From positions 186,001 to 250,000 of the forward strand of contig AP018536.1 in assembly GCA_003584705.1 (NCBI GenBank): a stretch of 64,000 nt of DNA, in the 5' to 3' direction. Made by a program: the position numbers and the translations under genes. Below, piece by piece: positions 43,020 to 52,178 of the stretch. The notes under the pieces are model-generated. The model worked only from the letters and a program-made list of their open reading frames with translations. It searched no databases and was not told the DNA's origin. Source of the stretch: Lachnospiraceae bacterium GAM79. GTDB taxonomy: Bacteria > Bacillota > Clostridia > Lachnospirales > Lachnospiraceae. Position 1 is the stretch's first letter; the number at the start of each line of letters is the position of its first letter.

Positions 43020-43562
43020 TTAGCCAAAGTATCTCTTTAACAGACCCTCAAATGCCTTGCCATGTCGAGCCTCATCACGAGCCATCTCATGAACGGTGTC
43101 ATGGATAGCATCCAGGTTCAGAGCCTTGGCTCTCTTAGCCAGATCAAACTTACCTGCGGTAGCACCGTTCTCGGCATCTACTCTCATCTCCAGATTCTTC
43201 TTGGTGGAATCGGTTACGACTTCACCTAACAGCTCAGCGAATTTTGCAGCGTGCTCAGCTTCTTCGTAAGCAGCCTTCTCCCAGTACAGACCGATCTCGG
43301 GATAACCTTCTCTGTGAGCTACTCTTGCCATTGCCAGATACATACCAACCTCAGAGCATTCGCCCTGGAAGTTCGCACGCAGATCAGCAATGATATCCTC
43401 GGGAGCACCCTTTGCTACACCTACTACATGCTCAGCAGCCCAGGTCTTGCCTTCCTCCTGCTTGGTGAACTTGGAAGCGGGAGCGTGACAGATGGGGCAC
43501 TCTGCGGGAGCCGCATCACCTTCATAAACATAACCACATACCTGACATACATACTTTGCCAT
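43020..43562 (-). CDS. rbr: Rubrerythrin, rubredoxin domain first
   Basis: This 180-residue reverse-type rubrerythrin has an N-terminal rubredoxin domain (Cys6, Cys9, Cys22, Cys25) before the diiron four-helix domain (ligands in [19 protein letters not shown] and [11 protein letters not shown]). It reduces hydrogen peroxide in anaerobes. A PerR/Fur-type regulator is encoded just upstream on the same strand, in line with peroxide control. Start ATG 43562 follows AGGAGAA. Confidence 0.92.
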   Translation of the reverse strand: MAKYVCQVCGYVYEGDAAPAECPICHAPASKFTKQEEGKTWAAEHVVGVAKGAPEDIIADLRANFQGECSEVGMYLAMARVAHREGYPEIGLYWEKAAYEEAEHAAKFAELLGEVVTDSTKKNLEMRVDAENGATAGKFDLAKRAKALNLDAIHDTVHEMARDEARHGKAFEGLLKRYFG

Positions 43563-43673
43563 AATTTTTTCTCCTTTTCTCTAATGAAATGTTTTGTTTT
43601 CAGTTTTCTCTTTTTGCGTGTGCTTTATAAGCACAAATATATTATGGAACGAAGCCAGTTTTCATTCAGAAAA

Positions 43674-44069
43674 CTAGGACTCCGTAGCAACCCTGGTGCA
43701 GGCGGGACAAGAGCCGTAGAAATAAGTGACATGTCCCCGGATCCGACCGTCAAATCTCTCTCCGGCGGCCTCCATGATGGAATCAATACTATCCATGTCC
43801 AGATCAATAACGCTTCCGCATTCCGTACACACGAAATGATAATGTTCGGAAGTATCGGCATCAAAATGGTCAACACCGTCACCGACCCGGAGTCGTAAGA
43901 TTTCTCCCATGTCTGACAAAAGTGTCAAATTACGGTAGACGGTACCGAGACTTAAGTTTGGATCCTGCTGCTTCAGATTAGAATAGATCACATCAGCGGT
44001 AGGGTGATCCTTGCGTCCCATGAGAAAGGATTTGATCATTTCCCGTTGTCTGCTTCGTTTCAGTGCCAT
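43674..44069 (-). CDS. perR: Fur-family peroxide regulator (PerR-like)
   Basis: The 131-residue Fur-family repressor has a winged helix with LSLGTVYRNLTLLSDMGEI and a metal-binding region with HYHFVCTECGSVIDLD and the second Cys pair SCPAC. This is the structural-zinc CxxC...CxxC arrangement of PerR. ATG 44069 (AAAGGGG upstream) is chosen over 44087. It sits upstream of rubrerythrin on the same strand and has a Fur-like box in its own leader, so autoregulation and control of rbr are likely. PerR rather than Fur is inferred from context and length. Confidence 0.8.
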   Translation of the reverse strand: MALKRSRQREMIKSFLMGRKDHPTADVIYSNLKQQDPNLSLGTVYRNLTLLSDMGEILRLRVGDGVDHFDADTSEHYHFVCTECGSVIDLDMDSIDSIMEAAGERFDGRIRGHVTYFYGSCPACTRVATES

Positions 44070-44091
44070 GATAAGCCCCTTTCTCAATAAT

Positions 44092-44147
44092 AGTAATGAT
44101 TACTGTTTCTTACAAGCTTATTATACATGATGCGAGAATAATGTCAA
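44092..44147 (-). promoter_or_regulatory. perR promoter and Fur/PerR-like box
   Basis: On the minus strand TTGACA (complement of 44142-44147), 16 bases and TATAAT (complement of 44120-44125) form a consensus promoter. Just downstream AGTAAT-G-ATTACT (44092-44104) is a perfect 6-1-6 palindrome of Fur/PerR-box type. Confidence 0.75.
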
Positions 44148-44351
44148 CAGAAAAATGAAAAAATTTTGTTTATATTTTTTTAATGATATTCCTGCTTCCT
44201 TTATACACAGAAGGTAGGAATCATGCTATAATGAGCGAAAGCAAAGTATAAAACATAAATTAACATGCGCAGACTTTTGTTACAACGTGTACAGAAGTAC
44301 ACGGCACTAAAGTCACGGAAAGTTTGCAGTTTGCTGAAAGGCAAGAGTAAT

Positions 44352-45839
44352 ATGAAATTTAAAACCAGACTTCGTGTAACATTTATAAGTATTATATTAC
44401 TTCCGCTGTTGTTGACGATCATGGCTTTTGTAATGATTGCCATTTACCTGATGAATTACTCTCAGGGTCTCAGCCTGACGGATATTGATTATTCCATGAT
44501 GTCGGAGAATTTCAGGGAATTCACCAACACCACGGATCAGGCGTATTATGTGCTGCTGGACCAGGTGAAGGAAGACAGCAGCAGGCTGGAAGATAAAGAA
44601 TATCTGGATCATATCAATGAGGAGGTATCGCGGAAGTCTACTTACATTATTGTAAGAAAAGGTGATAAGCTGTATTATGCCGGCAATGAAGAAGCCGCAC
44701 AGCAGATTTTTGAAAAACTGCCTGCCTATGGTGACGAGAATCTGTCGGATGACAGCGGATATTTCTACAATGAACTGGAGAAGTATGTAAAACAGATTGA
44801 TTTCACCTTCCGGGATGGAACACCGGGCAGCGTATTTATCGTCACGAAGGTCAATTCGCTGATCTCGAGACATCTGCTGATCGATATGTTCGTGGCGATC
44901 ATTGTGATCCTGATCTTCACCAGCCTGATGCTGACCCAGTGGATCCACAAGGGCGTATTTGAACCTATCAATGAGCTGAATGTGGCAATGCGCAAGATCA
45001 AGGAAGGCAACTTTGATTATGTTCTGGAGACGGATGCCAAGGGGGAGATCGGTGATCTCTACCGCAATTACGAGGATATGCGTCTGCGGCTGAAGGAATC
45101 CACAGAAGAGAACATTCAGCATGAGAAGCAGAACAAAGAGCTGGTCAGCAATATTTCCCATGATCTGAAGACCCCTATCACAGCCATTAAGGGTTATGTG
45201 GAAGGAATCATGGACGGCGTGGCAGACACGCCGGAGAAGATGGACAAATACATCAAGACCATCTACAATAAAGCCATTGATATGGATCGTCTGATCAACG
45301 AGCTGACCACTTATTCCGGAATTGATAATAACCGGATCCCGTACAATTTCCACCGGATCAACGTGGCGGATTATTTCGGTGACTGTGTGGAAGAAGTCGG
45401 ACTGGATCTGGAGCAGCGGGGTATCAAGCTGAACTATTCGAATCTGGTATCTCCTGACACAGTTGTCATCGCGGATCCGGAGCAGATGAAGAAGGTCATC
45501 AATAATATTATCAGTAACAGCGTAAAATATATGGACAAGCCTGACGGGCATATTGATATCCGTATTCTTGACGAAGTGGATTCCATCCGGGTAGAGATCG
45601 AGGACAACGGCAAGGGAATCGCACAGAAGGATCTGCAGAAGATCTTCGAGAGGTTCTACCGCACGGATGCTTCGCGCAATTCCGCCCAGGGCGGCAGTGG
45701 CATCGGATTATCCATTGTTAAAAAAATTGTTGAGGATCATGGCGGTTATGTATGGGCGACAGCCAAAGAAGGGGAAGGAACCTGTATGCATTTTGTATTG
45801 AGAAAATATATCGAGCTGCAGCCGGGTGGAACCAAGTAA
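44352..45839 (+). CDS. Membrane sensor histidine kinase
   Basis: The 495-residue kinase has two membrane helices (about 11-35 and 180-200) enclosing an extracellular sensor of ~140 residues, a HAMP linker, the phospho-acceptor His270 in SHDLKTPITAIKGY, and an ATPase domain with N-box NNIISNSVKYM, G1 DNGKGI and G2 GGSGIGLSIV. ATG 44352 starts directly before the first helix; an in-frame ATG at 44265 is possible. An extended -10 (TGCTATAAT, 44224-44232) lies upstream. It pairs with the response regulator 73 bases downstream. The signal is unknown. Confidence 0.9.
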   Translation: MKFKTRLRVTFISIILLPLLLTIMAFVMIAIYLMNYSQGLSLTDIDYSMMSENFREFTNTTDQAYYVLLDQVKEDSSRLEDKEYLDHINEEVSRKSTYIIVRKGDKLYYAGNEEAAQQIFEKLPAYGDENLSDDSGYFYNELEKYVKQIDFTFRDGTPGSVFIVTKVNSLISRHLLIDMFVAIIVILIFTSLMLTQWIHKGVFEPINELNVAMRKIKEGNFDYVLETDAKGEIGDLYRNYEDMRLRLKESTEENIQHEKQNKELVSNISHDLKTPITAIKGYVEGIMDGVADTPEKMDKYIKTIYNKAIDMDRLINELTTYSGIDNNRIPYNFHRINVADYFGDCVEEVGLDLEQRGIKLNYSNLVSPDTVVIADPEQMKKVINNIISNSVKYMDKPDGHIDIRILDEVDSIRVEIEDNGKGIAQKDLQKIFERFYRTDASRNSAQGGSGIGLSIVKKIVEDHGGYVWATAKEGEGTCMHFVLRKYIELQPGGTK

Positions 45840-45912
45840 TGAATAAGGGAATGAAACAGAAATGGCATGATAATCGATAATACAAGGACATTCTGTAAAT
45901 GGAGGATAAATA

Positions 45913-46605
45913 ATGAGTAAGATTTTAATTATTGAAGATGAAGTGGCAATTGCAGATCTTGAGAAGGATTATCTGGAGCTCAGTGATTTCAAGGTCGATA
46001 TCTGCAATACCGGCGATGAGGGACTGAAGACCGCACTGGCAGGCGATTATGATCTGATCATTCTGGACCTGATGCTGCCCGGCATGGACGGCTTCGAAGT
46101 ATGTAAGAAGATCCGCGAGGAGAAAAATATTCCCATTCTCATGGTATCTGCGAAGAAGGACGACATTGATAAGATCCGCGGCTTAGGGCTGGGTGCGGAT
46201 GACTATATGACCAAACCTTTCAGCCCCAGTGAACTGGTAGCCCGTGTGAAGGCGCACATGGCCCGTTATGAGAGACTGGTGGGAACTAACCAGAAGCAGC
46301 AGAATGATATCGTGGAGATCCGTGGTATCCGTATTGATAAGACTGCAAGACGTGTCTATGTGGACGGTGTGGAGAAGACGTTTACGACCAAGGAATTCGA
46401 TCTGCTGACGTTCCTGGCGGAGCATCCGAACCATGTATTTACCAAGGAAGAATTGTTCCGGGAGATCTGGGATATGGATTCCATCGGTGATATCGCTACG
46501 GTTACCGTGCATATCAAGAAGATCCGTGAGAAAATTGAAAAAGATACTGCAAAGCCTCAATATATCGAGACCATCTGGGGTGTTGGATATCGTTTTAAGG
46601 TATAA
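45913..46605 (+). CDS. OmpR-family response regulator
   Basis: The 230-residue regulator has a receiver domain with phospho-acceptor Asp52 (IILDLMLPGMDG) and the conserved Lys in MVSAKKDD. The C-terminal OmpR/PhoB winged helix ends in VTVHIKKIREKIE and WGVGYRF. GGAGG at 45901 gives a clear start. It forms a two-component system with the upstream kinase. The downstream Ktr genes have their own start region, so regulation of potassium uptake by this pair is only a guess from position. Confidence 0.93.
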   Translation: MSKILIIEDEVAIADLEKDYLELSDFKVDICNTGDEGLKTALAGDYDLIILDLMLPGMDGFEVCKKIREEKNIPILMVSAKKDDIDKIRGLGLGADDYMTKPFSPSELVARVKAHMARYERLVGTNQKQQNDIVEIRGIRIDKTARRVYVDGVEKTFTTKEFDLLTFLAEHPNHVFTKEELFREIWDMDSIGDIATVTVHIKKIREKIEKDTAKPQYIETIWGVGYRFKV

Positions 46606-46630
46606 GGGAAGAAAAATAAGATCAGAAGAA

Positions 46631-46680
46631 AACTCCTATGATGGATACAGCAACAAACTGTCTCCAATAGGAGTTTTTTA
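46631..46680 (+). terminator. Terminator after the response regulator
   Basis: AACTCCTAT (46631-46639) and ATAGGAGTT (46667-46675) pair across a large loop and are followed by TTTTT. Confidence 0.85.
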
Positions 46681-46780
46681 TTTAAAAGTGTGTTATAATC
46701 ATAGCATTGCGGATTGCACCCGTGAAATTTGATTAGCGATTCCACTGATGAGATAAAGCATCGGCGGAATGGAGTGTGTT

Positions 46781-48142
46781 ATGAACAGTAAAAAAATAAT
46801 ACAGTTGTCTACGACACAGAAGATCATGCTTAGCTTTCTGTGTGCCATATTAGTGGGTAGCTTCCTGCTGGCATTACCCATCAGTTCAGCTACCGGAGAA
46901 GCGGTTCCTTATATAGATGCTTTATTTACGGCTACCACATCCATATGTGTGACCGGTCTGGTGACGGTTCCCACATATTCCACCTGGAGCGTCTGGGGAC
47001 AGATCGTGATCCTGTTTCTGATCCAGTTGGGAGGTCTGGGAGTCATTACGGTCATGTACGGTGTGATGATGGGACTGCACAGACGACTGGGACTGGGTAA
47101 CCGATGGATGCTGCAGGATGTATTTAATCTGAATAATATCTCCGGAATCGTGAAATTCCTCCGCAAGGTTCTCATAGGTACTCTGGTGGTGGAGGGATGC
47201 GGAGCTCTTTTGTACATGACAGTATTTGTGCCGGGATACGGACTCAGAGGCATATGGATTTCGATTTTTAATGCCGTATCTGCCTTCTGCAACGCCGGAA
47301 TGGATATTATGGCGGAAGACAGTCTGTGCGGCTATGTATTTCAGCCCATGGTCAATCTGGTCACGATGCTGTTGATCATATTGGGAGGTTTGGGCTATAT
47401 CGTCTGGTGGGATGTACTGCGGGTTCTGAAGAATATCCGGAGCCAGAAGCTGAAATGTTTTCGACTGCTGACACTGCACAGTAAAATAGCACTCACGGTG
47501 ACAGGAATACTTATTGTAGTGGGAGCGGCGGCATTTTATATTTTTGAATACAATAATCCTCTGACGATGCAGGATTACACGGTGCCGCAACGGATCTGGG
47601 CATCCCTGTTCCAGGCAGTAACTACGCGAACCGCAGGTTTTGCCACAATTCCACAAGAGGATCTGACCAATACCTCTGCGATCATTTCGGTGCTTTTGAT
47701 GCTGATCGGCGGCTCTCCGGTGGGAACCGCAGGAGGAATGAAGACAGTTACGATCGCAGTGCTGCTGGTATCTATGTTTGCCACTATAGGTAATAAGGAG
47801 GATGCGGAGCTTTTTGGGAGAAATATTCCGAAGCAGGCGGTGAATAAATCGGTAGCGGTTGTAGGTATGTTTTTTATCATTGCGTCGTTGTCCACAATTC
47901 TTTTATCTGCAGTGACAGATGCGGATGTGATAGATATTGTGTATGAAACAGTGAGTGCCACAGCTACTGTGGGATTAAGCAGGAACCTGACTTCCATGCT
48001 GAATCTTTGGGGAAAACTGATTATTATCGTGACCATGTATCTGGGAAGAGTCGGTCCCATATCTCTGGTAGTGGCATTCAGCACGCAGAAAAAGAACAAA
48101 AATATTGTGAAGAACCCGACAGAAGAGATCAGCGTCGGATAA
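46781..48142 (+). CDS. TrkH/KtrB potassium uptake channel subunit
   Basis: The 453-residue membrane protein has four repeated pore units, each with a glycine-containing filter (for example TSICVTGLVT, SAFCNAGMD, TTRTAGFATI, SATATVGLS). It is the ion-conducting subunit of a Ktr/Trk system. ATG 46781 is preferred over 46769 because GGAG lies at 46771. A hairpin (ATTCC/GGAAT with inner GATG/CATC, 46739-46770) sits in the leader, behind a TATAAT near 46694. It is coupled with the nucleotide-binding subunit 31 bases downstream. Confidence 0.93.
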   Translation: MNSKKIIQLSTTQKIMLSFLCAILVGSFLLALPISSATGEAVPYIDALFTATTSICVTGLVTVPTYSTWSVWGQIVILFLIQLGGLGVITVMYGVMMGLHRRLGLGNRWMLQDVFNLNNISGIVKFLRKVLIGTLVVEGCGALLYMTVFVPGYGLRGIWISIFNAVSAFCNAGMDIMAEDSLCGYVFQPMVNLVTMLLIILGGLGYIVWWDVLRVLKNIRSQKLKCFRLLTLHSKIALTVTGILIVVGAAAFYIFEYNNPLTMQDYTVPQRIWASLFQAVTTRTAGFATIPQEDLTNTSAIISVLLMLIGGSPVGTAGGMKTVTIAVLLVSMFATIGNKEDAELFGRNIPKQAVNKSVAVVGMFFIIASLSTILLSAVTDADVIDIVYETVSATATVGLSRNLTSMLNLWGKLIIIVTMYLGRVGPISLVVAFSTQKKNKNIVKNPTEEISVG

Positions 48143-48173
48143 AGCAGATAGAAGAAACAGGAAGGAAGAGACT

Positions 48174-48824
48174 ATGGGAATCAATCAGACCTATGCAGTA
48201 TTTGGACTTGGAAGATATGGAAGAAGTGTGGCGAAGGAGTTGGCAGAGAACGGCGCAGAGGTGGTAGCGGTGGACAACAGAGAGGCAGTTGTCAATGCGG
48301 CAATTTCAGAGATTCCATACTGTAAATGTGCGGATGTTACAGATTCGGAAGCGTTGAGACAGATCGGTATTGCGAATATTGATGTGGTCATTGTGACCAT
48401 GGCGAATCATCTGGAAGCCAGTGTTATGGCAACCATGCTGTGTAAAGAACTGGGCGTAAAGACCGTTATCACCAAATGCGCCACTGAGATAAACTGCAAG
48501 ATCCTTACGAAAGTAGGAGCAGACCGTGTAGTATTCCCCGAGAGTGAGTCAGGGATCCATCTGGCCAAAAATCTGTTAAGCTCCGGTTTCATGGACATTA
48601 TCGAATTGTCCCAGGATGTGTCTATGGTGGAAATGGAAGTCAAACAGCAGTGGATCGGGAAGAACCTGATCGAGCTGAATCTGCGGAAAAAATATTCCAT
48701 TAACGTGGTGGCGATCATCGAAGGAAAAAATGTAAATACCAATATCGATCCGGAAGTACCTCTGACACAGGATATGCGGCTGATCGTTATTGCCAACCGG
48801 GCAAAATTGAATAAACTGAAATAG
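48174..48824 (+). CDS. KtrA/TrkA regulatory subunit
   Basis: This is the 216-residue RCK protein of the potassium system. Its Rossmann fold carries the nucleotide loop GLGRYGRSVAKELAENGAEV with Asp at the end of strand 2 (VVAVD), followed by a C-terminal TrkA-C domain (about 135-216). The ring of eight such subunits gates the channel in response to ATP/ADP or NADH. It is expected to work with the product of 46781-48142. Confidence 0.93.
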   Translation: MGINQTYAVFGLGRYGRSVAKELAENGAEVVAVDNREAVVNAAISEIPYCKCADVTDSEALRQIGIANIDVVIVTMANHLEASVMATMLCKELGVKTVITKCATEINCKILTKVGADRVVFPESESGIHLAKNLLSSGFMDIIELSQDVSMVEMEVKQQWIGKNLIELNLRKKYSINVVAIIEGKNVNTNIDPEVPLTQDMRLIVIANRAKLNKLK

Positions 48825-48845
48825 AATAGCTTCGAGCTATAAAAA

Positions 48846-48900
48846 AGTGAAACATCTGACGGTGCACTTGAGCACAAGACAGAATGTTTCACTCTTTTTT
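48846..48900 (+). terminator. Terminator after ktrA-like gene
   Basis: AGTGAAACAT (48846-48855) and ATGTTTCACT (48884-48893) are perfect arms followed by CTTTTTTT. Confidence 0.9.
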
Positions 48901-48939
48901 TATACGGTGGCAGCCGTCTGAAAAGTTGTAAACGGGTGA

Positions 48940-50217
48940 TCAGTTATCAGCCCGGAAAGTCTTCTCATTAAAGGCACTCTGCTGCTTGGCAACGATAGTG
49001 GTACATACGGCATCACCGGTGATATTGACAGCGGTACGCAGCATATCCAGGATACGGTCGATACCCATGATCAGTGCAATGCCTTCGGTAGGCAGTCCCA
49101 CGGAGGTCAGTACCATGGACAGGGTGACCAGACCGACACTGGGGACACCGGCAGTACCGATGGAAGCGATCGTCGCGGTGGCAATGACAGTAGCAATGGC
49201 AGCCGGGGTCAGAGGAATACCATAAGCCTGTGCTATGAAAACAACTGCTACGCCCTGCATGATGGAAGTACCGTCCATGTTAATGGTGGCACCCAGAGGA
49301 ATCGTAAAGGACGAAATCTGTTTGGAGACACCGATTTTTTTATACAGAGTGTCGATAGACAGAGGGATCGTCGCATTACTGGTGGAAGTGGAGAAGGCAA
49401 AGGTCATAACCGGGAAGAACTTTTTAATGAACTTAAAAGGATTCAAGCGGGTGAACACAAACAGCATGACCTGATATACCACGAAACACTGTACTGCCAG
49501 CGCCAGAATGACACTTCCCATATATTTCAGCATAGGCACAAAAGCGTCGAAGCCGATGCCTGCGAAGGTCTTCGCAATCAGGCAGAAGACACCGACAGGG
49601 GCAGCTTTCATGACTGCAATCGTCATTTCCATCATAATGTCATTGAACTGACTGAAAAAGTTCGCCACAGTGGAGACCCGGTTGCCCATGGCAGCCAGAA
49701 GAATGCCAACAAATAAAGCAAAGAAGATGATCGGCAGCATATCTCCGGTGGACAGAGAGGTAAAAATATTTTTCGGAATAATATTCAGCAACGTCTCCGC
49801 AAAGTCTACCTGGGTGGTCGCAACTTCGGTGGCATCCTCCGGCAACGCAATATTTAAACCGACGCCGGGATTGATCAGACTGGCAATGCCCAGTGCCACG
49901 CAGATCGCCAAAGCAGTGGTGCACAGGTAGAACAGGATCGTTTTCACACCCACAGTTCCCAATGTTTTCGTATCACCGATGGCCATGGCGCCGCAGACCA
50001 GGGAGCAGAATACCAGAGGGACCACCAGCATTTGCATCAGGCGGATAAAACCATTTCCCAGTACATAAAGAATACCGTTGATCAGAATCGTATCTCTAAA
50101 GTACCCTCCCGGCATATAATAATGGATCAGCACACCACATACCGCACCGGTTAACAGGGCGATAAAGATTTTGGTGGACAGACCGAGTTTTTTCTTTTCT
50201 TTTTCGTGTTTTTCCAC
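48940..50217 (-). CDS. Dicarboxylate/amino acid:cation symporter
   Basis: The 425-residue DAACS-family transporter has eight helices and two re-entrant loops. Substrate-site motifs are AFSTSTSNATIPLS (HP1), NMDGTSIMQG and GVPSVGLVTLSMVL (HP2 region). It imports glutamate, aspartate or C4-dicarboxylates with Na+ or H+. GTG 50217 is chosen as start: it overlaps the stop of the upstream gene in TAGTG and has GGAGG about nine bases before it. The two genes are therefore translationally coupled, which is unusual given their unrelated products. Confidence 0.9.
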   Translation of the reverse strand: MEKHEKEKKKLGLSTKIFIALLTGAVCGVLIHYYMPGGYFRDTILINGILYVLGNGFIRLMQMLVVPLVFCSLVCGAMAIGDTKTLGTVGVKTILFYLCTTALAICVALGIASLINPGVGLNIALPEDATEVATTQVDFAETLLNIIPKNIFTSLSTGDMLPIIFFALFVGILLAAMGNRVSTVANFFSQFNDIMMEMTIAVMKAAPVGVFCLIAKTFAGIGFDAFVPMLKYMGSVILALAVQCFVVYQVMLFVFTRLNPFKFIKKFFPVMTFAFSTSTSNATIPLSIDTLYKKIGVSKQISSFTIPLGATINMDGTSIMQGVAVVFIAQAYGIPLTPAAIATVIATATIASIGTAGVPSVGLVTLSMVLTSVGLPTEGIALIMGIDRILDMLRTAVNITGDAVCTTIVAKQQSAFNEKTFRADN

Positions 50218-51065
50218 TATTCCAGTCCTCCGGTTTCTTTCATGTAGCAAGCAAGTGTCTCTCTCCAGCCACTGGGTTCTTCGATGCCGGTGAGACGCAG
50301 CATCATATTATCCAGTACGGAATATTTCTCCGGGGTGCCGTCTTTTACTGTAACGGTAAGCCGGTCCTCTTTTCCGGCAAGACGCAGGATCTCTTTCGCA
50401 AATTCCAGGCGTGTGCAGGAACCGCCGCTGCATACGGCGTGATAGATACCGTAATGGTCGTTGTCGATGAAGAATTTTACCACCCGGGCAAGCTCTGCGG
50501 CGGAGGTAGGTACCGCACGGTCGTTATTTAGCAGTTCCATAGTGGATACCTGGGAGTCCGCGGCAGCTTCCAGTACTTCATTCAAAAAGTCTTTGCCGAT
50601 GCCATAGATCCAGGAACTGCGGATAATGACATAGCGGGTCATCAGCTGGATGACGAATTTCTCTCCGGCATATTTGGATTTCGCAAACAGTCCCACGGGA
50701 TTTACATCATCGAACTCATTATAGGGTGTGTCGGATGCGCTGGAAAATACATCATCCGTAGAGATCTGGATGAGTTTTGCCTGAATGCTCTCCGCAGACT
50801 GCGCCAGATTCCTCGCACCTACGGCGTTTACCTTGTAAGCCATATCTGTCTCCGACTGCGCTGCACCGGCGAAAGGATGATATCCTGCACAGTTGATGAC
50901 GACATCGGGACGATTCCGGTGCATGAACAGGGAAACTGCATGTTCATCCGTGATATCCAGCTCGTCCTTATCGGTCTCGTATAATTCATATTCCATCATG
51001 TCTAACAACCTGATCAACGCCTGCCCCATGTGACCGAGGGAACCGACGATCCATATTTTTTTCAT
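50217..51065 (-). CDS. RmlD-like dehydratase/reductase family protein
   Basis: The 282-residue extended SDR protein resembles dTDP-4-dehydrorhamnose reductase: nucleotide loop GSLGHMG (8-14), DVVINCAGYHPF, and SYNEFD-like substrate segments. The usual catalytic Tyr of the YxxxK motif is Phe127 here (GLFAKSK, with Lys131 kept), and the usual STDYVF is STDDVF. Loss of the Tyr hydroxyl normally abolishes reductase activity, so it may be a non-enzymatic paralogue. No other rhamnose genes are nearby. It is the first gene of an operon with the symporter. Confidence 0.75.
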   Translation of the reverse strand: MKKIWIVGSLGHMGQALIRLLDMMEYELYETDKDELDITDEHAVSLFMHRNRPDVVINCAGYHPFAGAAQSETDMAYKVNAVGARNLAQSAESIQAKLIQISTDDVFSSASDTPYNEFDDVNPVGLFAKSKYAGEKFVIQLMTRYVIIRSSWIYGIGKDFLNEVLEAAADSQVSTMELLNNDRAVPTSAAELARVVKFFIDNDHYGIYHAVCSGGSCTRLEFAKEILRLAGKEDRLTVTVKDGTPEKYSVLDNMMLRLTGIEEPSGWRETLACYMKETGGLE

Positions 51066-51184
51066 TGTGATATAACCTCCTGCAATTTGTGTGTAACTGA
51101 GAACAGTATAACAAGTATATCATAGGAAAGATTCCCGGGAAAAGAGAAAATTAAAAAGTCAGAGAAACGCAATAAAAATTGATA

Positions 51185-51213
51185 TTAACAGGGAGAAAAG
51201 GATTTGCTATACT
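51185..51213 (+). promoter_or_regulatory. Promoter of the second fructokinase
   Basis: TTAACA (51185-51190), 17 bases and TATACT (51208-51213) lie about 78 bases before the start codon. Confidence 0.6.
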
Positions 51214-51290
51214 AACCACAGAGAGCAGAATCCGAAGGAAAAGCTCGGGATATATTTAACAGGCAGAATCTGGAAAGGCAGGGAGTTTAT

Positions 51291-52178
51291 ATGGCAGAAT
51301 TACGTCTGGGTGCATTGGAAGCCGGCGGTACAAAAATGGTCTGCGCTATTGGGGATGAGAATGGTGAAATTTATGAGCAGATATCGATTCCTACAACTAT
51401 GCCTAAGGAGACGATTCCTAAAATGATCGCTTATTTTAGGGACAAGGGGATTGATGCATTGGGAATTGCCTGTTTCGGGCCCATTGAGCTGGACAGAGAT
51501 TCCGAAAAATACGGTTATATCACAACCACGCCAAAGCTGGCCTGGAGGGACTGCGATATCGTTGGGCAGATGCAGGAGGCACTACATTGCCCCGTGGGAT
51601 TCGATACAGATGTGAATGGTTCTGTCCTCGGCGAAGTGACCTTCGGACAGGCACAAGGGAAAAAGTGCGTCATGTATCTGACCATCGGCACCGGTGTCGG
51701 CGGTGGTATCTATAGTAATGGCAAACTGCATCACGGAATGCTCCATCCGGAGACCGGACATGTGTTGATCACGAAGCGGACCGCAGATACTTATGCCGGA
51801 AGATGTCCTTATCATAAGAATTGTCTGGAAGGTCTGGCGGCAGGTCCTGCCATTGAAGAACGCTGGGGCAGGAAAGCAGTGGATCTGGCAGATTGCCCGG
51901 AAGTATGGGAGTTGGAGGCAGATTACATTGCGCAGGCCCTGACCTGCTATGTCATGACGGTATCTCCGGAAATGATCATTTTAGGCGGCGGTGTCATGCA
52001 CCAGGAGCAGTTGTTCCCGCTGATCCGCAAGAAGCTTAAGGAATACATCAATGGCTATATCGCAACGGATGAACTTGCAGACATGGAGCATTATGTGGTG
52101 CCGGCATCTCTTCATGATGATCAGGGCATCATGGGATGCCTGGAGCTGGCAAGAAGAGCTCTTGAAAACGATCACTGA
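51291..52178 (+). CDS. ROK-family fructokinase, second paralogue
   Basis: The 295-residue ROK kinase is closely similar to the one at 32427. It shares LGALEAGGTKMVCAIGDENG, HPETGHVLITKRTADTYAG and the zinc site RCPYHKNCLEG. It likely phosphorylates fructose (or mannose) in the cytoplasm. Unlike its paralogue it has no GAAACCGG operator and stands alone, suggesting a housekeeping role. Its stop overlaps the stop of the convergent AraC gene by seven bases. Confidence 0.85.
   Translation: MAELRLGALEAGGTKMVCAIGDENGEIYEQISIPTTMPKETIPKMIAYFRDKGIDALGIACFGPIELDRDSEKYGYITTTPKLAWRDCDIVGQMQEALHCPVGFDTDVNGSVLGEVTFGQAQGKKCVMYLTIGTGVGGGIYSNGKLHHGMLHPETGHVLITKRTADTYAGRCPYHKNCLEGLAAGPAIEERWGRKAVDLADCPEVWELEADYIAQALTCYVMTVSPEMIILGGGVMHQEQLFPLIRKKLKEYINGYIATDELADMEHYVVPASLHDDQGIMGCLELARRALENDH

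Noticed and set aside
43620..43634. GTGCTT-TAT-AAGCAC as a PerR box for rubrerythrin
   Set aside because: It is a palindrome but lacks the A/T-rich box pattern and the match to the box at 44092; it may be only part of the promoter or a weak hairpin.
44397..45551. 384-codon minus-strand frame opposite the histidine kinase
   Set aside because: It mirrors the HAMP/HisKA coding region, has no family motif and no ribosome site; it is a shadow frame.
46681..46780. Riboswitch (c-di-AMP type) before the potassium channel gene
   Set aside because: The leader is only about 80 bases with one small hairpin; the conserved elements of that riboswitch class are not visible.
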